64,000 bases of DNA from an uncultured Pirellulaceae bacterium. Lineage in GTDB: Bacteria > Planctomycetota > Planctomycetia > Pirellulales > Pirellulaceae. Each line of letters starts with the position of its first letter. The first letter of the stretch is position 1. Positions 9,443-16,713 of this stretch are shown piece by piece. Location of the stretch: positions 62,001 through 126,000 of the forward strand of contig CALKGE010000009.1 of NCBI GenBank assembly GCA_938084685.1. The letters are read 5' to 3'. Below the pieces are notes generated by a model. That model did not search any database. It had not been told where the DNA came from and saw only the letters and a program-made list of their open reading frames with translations. The translations under genes and the position numbers were made by a program.

Positions 9443-9555
9443 CTTCAGTCATCTCTGTTTTTGCAGACCTTCCGGAAGTTACCCGGTACTTTTTGGCCTG
9501 CATGAATCGTTGCAGGAACATCTAAACTTAACCAAACTAACGGTCGACTGACTTT

Positions 9556-9561
9556 ATTATA
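9556..9561 (-). promoter_or_regulatory. -10-like box upstream of the J-domain-like gene
   Basis: The minus strand reads TATAAT here, giving a leader of roughly 105 nt before the start at 9442. No convincing -35 element is found at 16-18 bp. The divergent ftr gene begins 133 bp away. Confidence 0.3.
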
Positions 9562-9694
9562 TCCCCTGATTTTGAATTGGAAGAATCTATCTGCCGATTC
9601 GTTAGCTACTTGGCAATCTGACGGGGTGTAGTCATCATAACTATATAAATTCCACCTGCATTCAGGCAGATCAATGACTCTGGAGTGACCCATT

Positions 9695-10582
9695 GTGAAA
9701 ATCGGTAATACCGAAATTGAAGATACTTTTGCCGAAGCATTTGGCATGAAATATGTCCGGCTGATTGTTACGGCCGACGATGAATACTGGTTGGAAGCTG
9801 GTTTGAAAGAGTTGACCGGTTATAGTTCCTCGGTGATTGCCTGTGATGCCGAGGCGGGGGTCGAACAGTATTTGTCGGCCGAAGAGACGCCGGATGGTCG
9901 AGTGGGTGCCGCTGTTTTGATCTTTGGATTTTCGACAGATGGTTTGCAAAAAGCTGTCCCTAACCGAGTCGGTCAGTGTGTGATGACATGTCCGTCGACG
10001 TCCGTTTTTGACGGTTTACCTGACGGTGATAAAAAGGTTTCTCTAGGGAAGCAGATACGATTTTTCGGCGACGGTTTTCAGAAAGCCAAGATTCTGGGCG
10101 ATGACCGTTACTGGCGGATTCCCGTTATGGACGGTGAGTTTCTGGTGCAGGATACTTTGCATGTCCGCGCTGGAGTGGCTGGTGGCAATGTTATTTTACA
10201 GGGGACGTGCAAAACAGCTGCATTGGCTGCCGCTCGGCGCGGTGCCGAAGCCGTTGCGGCAACCGTCGGTGCCATCGCTCCGTTTCCAGGTGGCGTAGCA
10301 CGATCCGGTAGTAAGGTAGGTTCCATTTATAAAGCGTTACCAGCTTCAACCTCTGATGCATATTGTCCGACGTTACGCGGACGTGTGGAGTCGAAACTGC
10401 ATCCCGATACGGTTGCAGCTTATGAAATTGTGGTGGATGGCATTTCAGAGCAAGCGGTGGCTGAGGCGATGAAAGCTGTGATCCATGCGGCAGCCGGCGA
10501 GGACATCGTTCGAATTGGTGCTGGAAATTATGGCGGGAAGCTGGGCAAGTTCCATTTCCAGCTTCACGAAATACTGAAATAG
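9695..10582 (+). CDS. ftr: formylmethanofuran:tetrahydromethanopterin formyltransferase
   Basis: Ftr (FhcD in methylotrophs) transfers a formyl group between methanofuran-type cofactor and tetrahydromethanopterin. In bacteria it works with the other Fhc subunits to release formate during formaldehyde oxidation. The 295-residue protein has normal family length. It begins 'MKIGNTEIEDTFAEAFGMK', continues 'VIACDAEAGVEQYLSAEETPDGRVGAAVLIFGF', and ends with the conserved 'GAGNYGGKLGKFHFQLHEIL'. The GTG start at 9695 is preceded by TGGAGTG (9681-9687). No other C1 gene lies beside it, so the fhcA/B/C and mch genes must be elsewhere. A strong intrinsic terminator follows the stop. Planctomycetes are known to carry these genes. 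Confidence 0.95.
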   Translation: MKIGNTEIEDTFAEAFGMKYVRLIVTADDEYWLEAGLKELTGYSSSVIACDAEAGVEQYLSAEETPDGRVGAAVLIFGFSTDGLQKAVPNRVGQCVMTCPSTSVFDGLPDGDKKVSLGKQIRFFGDGFQKAKILGDDRYWRIPVMDGEFLVQDTLHVRAGVAGGNVILQGTCKTAALAAARRGAEAVAATVGAIAPFPGGVARSGSKVGSIYKALPASTSDAYCPTLRGRVESKLHPDTVAAYEIVVDGISEQAVAEAMKAVIHAAAGEDIVRIGAGNYGGKLGKFHFQLHEILK

Positions 10583-10609
10583 AATCAACGACCGATAGAG
10601 GTCAGTAGG

Positions 10610-10644
10610 CAGCGTTGGATCTTAACCGGCTAACGCTGTTTTTT
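10610..10644 (+). terminator. intrinsic terminator of ftr
   Basis: CAGCGTT (10610-10616) pairs perfectly with AACGCTG (10632-10638), followed directly by six T (10639-10644), 28 bp after the ftr stop. The loop of 15 nt is long but the T tract is clear. Confidence 0.75.
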
Positions 10645-10659
10645 ATTGCGCAGATGAAA

Positions 10660-10692
10660 ACCACCATCAGATTCTGGGAATCGGATGGTGGT
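10660..10692. terminator. second hairpin between convergent genes
   Basis: ACCACCATC (10660-10668) pairs with GATGGTGGT (10684-10692). After one A-G mismatch a further GATT/AATC stem closes on the loop CTGGG. This is a strong, nearly symmetric hairpin between convergent ftr and lipoprotein genes; no T tract adjoins it. It may act in either direction or stabilise the 3' ends of the transcripts. Confidence 0.45.
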
Positions 10693-10709
10693 CTTCAATC
10701 GTCTGTCAG

Positions 10710-10744
10710 CTATTCCGATTGGAGGGGGGGAAGAATCGGAATAG
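10710..10744 (-). terminator. hairpin after the lipoprotein gene
   Basis: CTATTCCGATT (10710-10720) and AATCGGAATAG (10734-10744) form a perfect 11-bp stem around a G-rich 13-nt loop. It lies 13 bp beyond the lipoprotein stop when read on the minus strand. It lacks a following T run, so termination efficiency is uncertain. Confidence 0.5.
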
Positions 10745-10757
10745 TTGAGTTGACTTG

Positions 10758-10997
10758 TTAGTTACCGGCAGCTTCTCGCTGCGCCTGGTACTCCTGCATC
10801 ACGGCTGCTTCACGTTGAAGCTTCATTTCGCCGGATGGTGCGAAGTACTGAACATCGTCCGTCAGGTAGTGAGGGCTGGGTAGCGTCTGGCCACCAATTT
10901 GACTTTGGCAGCCGGTCAGAACGTTCAGGCTGAGCAGGGCCAGGACGACTGCAACTTTGTTGACTTGGAAAAATCGTTGTTTGAATTTAGCGGACAT
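10758..10997 (-). CDS. small lipoprotein
   Basis: A 79-residue protein with a lipoprotein signal: positive N-terminus ('MSAKFKQRFFQVNK'), hydrophobic stretch ('VAVVLALLSLNV') and lipobox LTGC with the modified Cys at residue 30. The mature part has only about 50 residues ('SQIGGQTLPSPHYLTDDVQYFAPSGEMKL' region, then an Ala/Glu/Gln-rich helix). The 'LPSPxYL.DDVQY' pattern is one I associate with small planctomycete lipoproteins; I do not know its function. It is monocistronic, convergent with ftr and divergent from the CHAT-like gene. Confidence 0.85.
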   Translation of the reverse strand: MSAKFKQRFFQVNKVAVVLALLSLNVLTGCQSQIGGQTLPSPHYLTDDVQYFAPSGEMKLQREAAVMQEYQAQREAAGN

Positions 10998-11387
10998 TTT
11001 AAAACTTGTTTCACTTCCTGGTGTGGAGGTGTACCTATGTTGAACTGAGGTTCATTCTTTAACTGGATTGCAAATCGTCCGCGATCCGCAGCTTCTTTGA
11101 CCAAATTGTCATAAAAGTAATTATTTATCTGGAAACAGTTTACAGGTCCCCGTTAGCTCACCAGAGTCGAGAGATGGGGTGAATGGGTGGTTTAGGGAAA
11201 TGTGTTATTGATAAGCTGCGCAATTTACTGGAATTAATCGCAGTGCACTTCCTATCATTACTAGAAGCCGCTTAGTCACTGCACAGACAACCACCGATAA
11301 TAGAAGTGGATTGAACTGCCCGCTTGGAGTCCTCGGTGCTCCATTTGGTTTTGGACAGTCATTCGTATTTACAGGGGACAGGGATCC
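10998..11387. other. divergent intergenic region, no gene seen
   Basis: This 390-bp stretch separates the lipoprotein gene (minus) from the CHAT-like gene (plus). I see no supportable coding frame. It holds a small inverted repeat TGAAC-TGAG-GTTCA at 11041-11054 and a TTGACC at 11097-11102 with only a weak AT-rich -10 (ATTATT) 17 bp later. Promoters for both genes are expected here but cannot be placed firmly. Confidence 0.4.
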
Positions 11388-14300
11388 ATGAAGTCCGGAA
11401 ATTACAGATGGGACAAGCGTTTGAGCAACCACAGAGCGACCGTGTCTTGCTGGTCGCTGGAGATGAAATTCGCGGTCGTTGGCTTCTGCTTCTTATTGAG
11501 CCTTTTCAGTACAGGTCGCGTCTTTGCGCAAGGTTCCTCTGGTTACCCGAGGTCGGACTATTGGTTAGCGATGGCGGAATTCTATGAAGGTGAGTTTCGC
11601 TCGGCTGCGACCGGGTTTAACCGCGCATCGCGTGTGAAGTCACCGGAAGGTGAATGGATTGACAGCGTTTGCCATCGTGCGATGCTGGGCGAGTGTTTTT
11701 ACCAGATGGGTCAGGCTCGTCAGGCACTGCAGCAATATGATATGGCACTGAGTCTATTCGCTAATAATCCTCAGTGGATGCTGCGTCTTCACATGCCGAA
11801 TGTTCTACCGCAGAGCTTCCGGCCGACTCAGAGAGTTACTTGGGGCCCTTCGACCCGCCAGGTGGTATTAGGCAAGACACCAGATGCGGTCACCATATTT
11901 CGTGGGCGACTGGACAACTTTCTTGCTCTGCAACAGGGTGGGGTAATTCAACCAGCCATGCTGACTCCGATCAACGCGCGGGAAATCGTGCGTTGCCTGA
12001 CTTTGTCCATTCGCCGCAGAACAGAGCTACTGGGAGTGACCTGCAGGTTATCGCCGTTGACCAATCGGGTGGTCGAGGCATTGGAGTCGCGTCCTGCGGC
12101 ACCGAATCACTGGACGCAGGGCTGGATTAGTCTGATGCTGGGAGCGGCAAAGCACTCTGTCGGTAATTCTCAGGCTGCCGTCTCGGAGCTGCAGGCATCG
12201 ATTTCATTTGGGCGATTGGACCACGAATTGTCGGGCTTGGCGTTACTGGAATTGGGAAAGCTGGCGTTCGAGCAGAAGCAGTATCAGCAGGCTGCGAATT
12301 ACTTTAAAGAGGCTACCATCATGGCAGCCATATACGAGGGATACGATGTGATTGAGGAGGCAGTTCGCTGGGGCATCAAGAATCAATCGGCTGGTGAGCT
12401 ACCAGGTGCTTTTCCCGGTATGGCCGAAATTGCCGGTTACGCACGATTGGAATCAGAATGGTTGGAAGCCTCTACCTATACGTCGATGGCTGAAAGTGCT
12501 GTGGCCAGTGAACAGCATCAGCAGGCGGATATCTTCCTCAAAAAAGCTCAGGTTGTCATCAACCGGGCTGACATGGGATCGGGGGAAATTGGTGCGCGTT
12601 TGCTCTTCGTTAATGCATTGTCGGCATTTCAAAAACGGGAATTGTCTGCCGGGCAGCAGGTAATGAGTCAACTTTTGAAGTACCAGTCAGATGCGTCGCC
12701 CTGGTTGTTACAGATCGCCCATGCGGATGCTCTCTTCAAGAACGGTTCTATTACAGAAAAGACTGCCGATCTGGTTTATGCACGGGTATTACGCGATCCA
12801 GGACCAATTGACTGGGTCTATAGTCCGCGGGATACATTGAAGTATCTGCTGTCGGATCACGAGTTGACCATGGAACGCTGGTTTGAGCTGGCAATGAACC
12901 GGAAAGAAACGGAACGTGCTGTAGAGATTACCGACAGGATTCGGCGGCATCGGTTTTACAAGACACTTCCCATGGGTGGACGTGCTCTGAGTCTGCGTTG
13001 GATTCTGGAAGGTCCCGAAGATTTACTGTCGCAAAATGCTCAGCAGCAACGGCAGGCTCTGTTAAACAGATATCCCGACTACCAGCATAACCGACAGGTA
13101 TTGGATCAGCTTTTAACCAAGGTGGCAGACTTGCCCTTGGATCCGCAGCAGCCTGATGATGCAGGAGTTCAGCAGCAAACCTTCTCTTTGCTGACACAGG
13201 GGACAACCTATCAGGAGTCGTATTTGTCGCGAATGGCGTTGGAGCCGAATCCGGCCGAGTTCTGTTTTCCTCCGCTGTACAACATGAAACAGTTCAAGGC
13301 AAACCTGCCTCCTAACCAGGTTGTCATTTCGTTTTTTGGAACCAAGCGGACACTCTACGGGTTCATGCTTTCCAATGAAAAGTACCAGAGCTGGCGGATT
13401 GGATCGCCAGCGGCGATATTGACCGCTTTACGAACGATGTATCGCCAGATGGGGCATTTTGACGGCAATACGCAGGTAACTCCCGCGATTCTTGCCAAAG
13501 AGGATTGGAAGCAGAGTTTAGCAAAAATTCAAAACGCCATCTTTGGAAATGTTCAGGAGAATCCGTTTGATGCCGGTCGTCAGGTGGTGATTGTCCCGGA
13601 TGGATTTCTCTGGTACGTACCTTTTGAATTGCTTCCGCTTGGCGAAAACCCGCTCATTGCCACTCATCAGGTACGTTACAGCCCGACCGTTTCTCTGGTC
13701 CTTGGTGACGGCAGGAATAACCGCCCGGTAACTCGCACCAGTGTGGTCGATGGACCGTTTGCACTGGACGATGACGAGGCATTGCGAGCAGAGCTGCTCA
13801 AAGGGTTTACTGACCGGATCAACACAGCGGAAGTACTCCCTGTTCAGTTCCCGGGAACAGGAGCTCAGTTGGGACCCATCAGCAATCAGATGGTAGTTTT
13901 CCAGGACCTGGTTGGTACTCAGAGTGCAAGTTTTGACTGGAGCGTGGTGCCCGGGCGAACGGACAGTTCCTTAAAGCAGTGGATGAGAATCCCCTGGAGC
14001 GGTTGTGACGTTGTCTGTCTTCCTGGCTTTCGAACTGGTGCAGAGGCAGGATTGAAGCAGCACGGTGGTGGAAACGAAATCTTTCTGGCGGCGGTGGGTA
14101 TGCTGGCGAGTGGTTCACGGACGGTTGCTCTGAGTCGCTGGCGAGTCGGCGGCGAGTCGACCTATAAGTTGATGGGAGACTTCCTGGAGAAATCACGTGA
14201 CGTGCAAGCGGACCAGGCTTGGCAAATTGCCATCAATACCTTGCGTTCGGGGAAATCAGATCCGGAAAAAGAACCTCGTGCTCGCGACTTCAACGCTCCG

Positions 14301-14603
14301 ATTGATACATCCCACCCGTTTTTCTGGTCCGGTTACCTGCTGATCGATATTTCCTCGGCAGCCAACGAGGCAGTACCGATTGAGCAGCTGAAGATGGAGC
14401 AGGCCGTGGAGGCGAATGCAGCGGCCAACGCGAATGGTAACGGCAATGCCATCGCGAATCCGAATGGAGGACAGGTGGGAAACAAAGTCATCCTGGGCAA
14501 TCCCAATGCGGGTGGTCTCAATCTGAAACCCAAGGAAGACGGGAAAAAGGATGACAAGCCGGTGGAGTTCAAGCCGCCCGATTTTCTCAAGGGAAACAAA
14601 TAA
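11388..14603 (+). CDS. exported TPR protein with degenerate CHAT-like domain
   Basis: A 1071-residue protein. A hydrophobic signal segment begins after a 25-residue charged lead ('MKFAVVGFCFLLSLFSTGRVFAQG', residues 26-49). The alternative start ATG 11463 would begin exactly there; ATG 11388 has an upstream AGGGGACAGGG. TPR-like helices lie at about 60-130 and 260-320 ('ALLELGKLAFEQKQYQQAANYFKEA'). The C-terminal third (about 650-990) resembles a CHAT domain: 'VVIVPDGFLWYVPFELLPLGENPLIA' and 'AVGMLASGSRTVALSRWRVGGEST'. The block that should carry the catalytic Cys reads 'VVCLPGFRT' (near 875-883), with Phe where Cys is expected, and I see no His-Gly dyad. It is therefore probably an inactive, exported scaffold. 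The tail is Asn/Ala/Gly-rich and then Lys/Pro-rich. Confidence 0.75.
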   Translation: MKSGNYRWDKRLSNHRATVSCWSLEMKFAVVGFCFLLSLFSTGRVFAQGSSGYPRSDYWLAMAEFYEGEFRSAATGFNRASRVKSPEGEWIDSVCHRAMLGECFYQMGQARQALQQYDMALSLFANNPQWMLRLHMPNVLPQSFRPTQRVTWGPSTRQVVLGKTPDAVTIFRGRLDNFLALQQGGVIQPAMLTPINAREIVRCLTLSIRRRTELLGVTCRLSPLTNRVVEALESRPAAPNHWTQGWISLMLGAAKHSVGNSQAAVSELQASISFGRLDHELSGLALLELGKLAFEQKQYQQAANYFKEATIMAAIYEGYDVIEEAVRWGIKNQSAGELPGAFPGMAEIAGYARLESEWLEASTYTSMAESAVASEQHQQADIFLKKAQVVINRADMGSGEIGARLLFVNALSAFQKRELSAGQQVMSQLLKYQSDASPWLLQIAHADALFKNGSITEKTADLVYARVLRDPGPIDWVYSPRDTLKYLLSDHELTMERWFELAMNRKETERAVEITDRIRRHRFYKTLPMGGRALSLRWILEGPEDLLSQNAQQQRQALLNRYPDYQHNRQVLDQLLTKVADLPLDPQQPDDAGVQQQTFSLLTQGTTYQESYLSRMALEPNPAEFCFPPLYNMKQFKANLPPNQVVISFFGTKRTLYGFMLSNEKYQSWRIGSPAAILTALRTMYRQMGHFDGNTQVTPAILAKEDWKQSLAKIQNAIFGNVQENPFDAGRQVVIVPDGFLWYVPFELLPLGENPLIATHQVRYSPTVSLVLGDGRNNRPVTRTSVVDGPFALDDDEALRAELLKGFTDRINTAEVLPVQFPGTGAQLGPISNQMVVFQDLVGTQSASFDWSVVPGRTDSSLKQWMRIPWSGCDVVCLPGFRTGAEAGLKQHGGGNEIFLAAVGMLASGSRTVALSRWRVGGESTYKLMGDFLEKSRDVQADQAWQIAINTLRSGKSDPEKEPRARDFNAPIDTSHPFFWSGYLLIDISSAANEAVPIEQLKMEQAVEANAAANANGNGNAIANPNGGQVGNKVILGNPNAGGLNLKPKEDGKKDDKPVEFKPPDFLKGNK

Positions 14604-14621
14604 CGTTTCGACTCGGAGCAG

Positions 14622-16664
14622 TTACTTGACTTCGAATTTCCGGAAGATGGGAAGGTGTCTGTAATAGACTTCGAGGCAGCAGATTGCCATCGCCGTGGCG
14701 TATAACCGGCCTCCCTGACGGTCATGGTTTTCTCTCGGAGTCCAGCTTCCTCGCCGGTGCCCATCTACGTGCTGCGTCTCGATGAGTAGTTCTCGCATCT
14801 GATCGTTCCACAATTCCCATTCAGGTCCGCCGTAGTGGTGCATGACCTGAGTGCCGTAGTACAGATAGTAGATATTCATGGCCTGTTTTTTGGGAAGGTG
14901 ATTGTCGACCAGATAGTTGATTCCTGTATCAATTGTGGAAGCTCGACGTCCGTGCCCGAGATAGTAGCGGCAGAGGATTGCTTCGGCAGTCATGACATGA
15001 GTCGGTGAAACACGCGGTTGATACGCGTAAAGTTGATTGGGAGCCTGGACGCTGTTGAGGAATTGGTTCGCCTTCTGCAGCACGGAATTGGGGACCTGAA
15101 GTCCAGCGGCTCTGGCGGACTGAAGTGCCATGATCTGCCAGCCGACAACACTGGTGTCTCCGGGTTGCCCTGGATTGTACCGCCAGCCTCCCTGATGGTG
15201 TTGTGAGGCGATGATGAACGTAATAGCATTCTGGGCAGGTTGTTTTAATCGTTGATCGCCGGACATCATATAGGCTTCACAGAGAACGATAGCACCCTGG
15301 CCGTGCGAATACATCCGCGTGTTTCCTCGGGCGCCAGTACTGAGGTCTCCGTTGGGAGCCTGATTATCCAGGAGATAATCCAGGCCAGCACGGACTTCGT
15401 CTTTGTACATTCCGGCGATGTGTGTTTGGCCTGCGCCCAGGAAAGGGAGTAGCGCAAGTGAGGTAGCACCGGCATCGGAAATGACTCGCCCCGGATCCTG
15501 ACAGGAGCATCCAGCTTGGGCATTGAATTTATGCAGGCTCCAGTGTCCTCCCGGTTCCTGATGCCGCGCGAGCCATTGCAGGCCGCGAGCGACCGCGGCT
15601 TCGGTGGCAGAGGTTCCTCCCTCGCGAGCTACAACCTGTTTGCGCACTCGGGGATCCCGGGCAAGAATGGTCTTGTTTGTGCCTGTGGCCTCATTGATTC
15701 GCCGCTTGACAGAATCAATGTCTGGAAGATTAGGATTGTCGGTATCGAAATCTTTCTGCAGTTCCTCGGCCACTTCACGATCCTGATTTACCTTCTCCAT
15801 TTCTTCCGGATTGTTGGGGTCGACATTTTCGGGAGGTGGCAGGTCATAATTTTCTTCTGCATCAGTTGTGAGCTTGTTGACGTAGCCCCCTTCTCTATCG
15901 ATGTCCCCCACGACCACAGACAAAGTGATGAATTCACCTTCATCGGCACTGGAGTCATAGAGTAACCCGAGAATGATCAGGGCGAGAATGTGCCCCAGCA
16001 GACTGATGATCCAGGCGGGTGTCTGGTTGAAAGCACGCTTTGCCCAGTGCATGTTACTTTCGTAAACCAGGATGGTCCGCAGACGGGCAGCCGCTTCACT
16101 GGGAGGGGCGGCCGGGTACCAGGGAAGGTCCGCAGCTTGACGAGCGGGTGCCGTGGGCTTGCTGCGAACTCGGGGTTCCGGAGCGACCGTCTTTTTAAGT
16201 AACGCTCTGACAGCTTCTTCCTGTTCCATGCTGAGCAGGACAGCCGTGTTACAATTCCAGCAGTCGGCTACCATCAGCCAATGTCGAATCGTGACCGGAG
16301 CAAGACAGTCCGGGCAGGAGCACATCAGGCTTTCACCGTCGAGCCAGACCGAGCCGATTCGCATCGGTACATTAGGATTGGTTCCTACCGACTCGTGGAT
16401 TGCATCCGCTGGTGGCAGGTCCCCGGTTTCTTCCGTCTCCGTTACGTCTGGTAGGGCCAGGACGTCAGGTAATGGGAGACTGGAGCTAAGTGAGAAAGAA
16501 ACCATTTCCTGGCGACCGGAGTGCGCAGCAGGCCCTGTCATGGGGACAAGATCAAAACGGCTGCTGGAATCCGACGACACCAAAGAGCTCCTGGGAGAGT
16601 GTGGGAGAGTGATTACCTTAATACTGTCATTATCTGCAACAACGACAGGTTGTTCAACGAACAT
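14622..16664 (-). CDS. membrane-anchored terpenoid-cyclase-like toroid protein
   Basis: A 680-residue protein and the last gene of the pilin-type operon, 49 bp after the GspK-like gene. Residues about 110-145 hold a zinc-ribbon-like set of Cys ('MCSCPDCL' and 'DCWNCN'). One membrane helix follows ('AWIISLLGHILALIILGLLYD', about 217-237). The C-terminal half (about 345-670) is an alpha-alpha toroid of the prenyltransferase/squalene-oxidase repeat type, with QW-like repeats such as 'QEPGGHWSL' and 'QHHQGGWRYNPGQPGDTSVVGWQ'. The squalene-hopene cyclase DxDDT acid motif is not present; the nearest block reads 'DAGATSLALLPFL'. I infer a non-cyclase binding or assembly role, perhaps linked to the pseudopilus. 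Its function is unproven. Confidence 0.8.
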   Translation of the reverse strand: MFVEQPVVVADNDSIKVITLPHSPRSSLVSSDSSSRFDLVPMTGPAAHSGRQEMVSFSLSSSLPLPDVLALPDVTETEETGDLPPADAIHESVGTNPNVPMRIGSVWLDGESLMCSCPDCLAPVTIRHWLMVADCWNCNTAVLLSMEQEEAVRALLKKTVAPEPRVRSKPTAPARQAADLPWYPAAPPSEAAARLRTILVYESNMHWAKRAFNQTPAWIISLLGHILALIILGLLYDSSADEGEFITLSVVVGDIDREGGYVNKLTTDAEENYDLPPPENVDPNNPEEMEKVNQDREVAEELQKDFDTDNPNLPDIDSVKRRINEATGTNKTILARDPRVRKQVVAREGGTSATEAAVARGLQWLARHQEPGGHWSLHKFNAQAGCSCQDPGRVISDAGATSLALLPFLGAGQTHIAGMYKDEVRAGLDYLLDNQAPNGDLSTGARGNTRMYSHGQGAIVLCEAYMMSGDQRLKQPAQNAITFIIASQHHQGGWRYNPGQPGDTSVVGWQIMALQSARAAGLQVPNSVLQKANQFLNSVQAPNQLYAYQPRVSPTHVMTAEAILCRYYLGHGRRASTIDTGINYLVDNHLPKKQAMNIYYLYYGTQVMHHYGGPEWELWNDQMRELLIETQHVDGHRRGSWTPRENHDRQGGRLYATAMAICCLEVYYRHLPIFRKFEVK

Positions 16665-16713
16665 TTAGCCAGTACGCAGGGTTGGGAATGTTACCACGGT
16701 CTGCCAGCTCAGG

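Noticed and set aside
9695-10582. Evidence for an archaeal or methanogen origin of the window
   Set aside because: All neighbours are planctomycete-type bacterial genes, and ftr is known in bacterial H4MPT pathways.
14622-16664. Squalene-hopene cyclase for hopanoid synthesis
   Set aside because: The DxDDT acid motif is missing, and an added membrane helix and zinc ribbon do not fit a cyclase.
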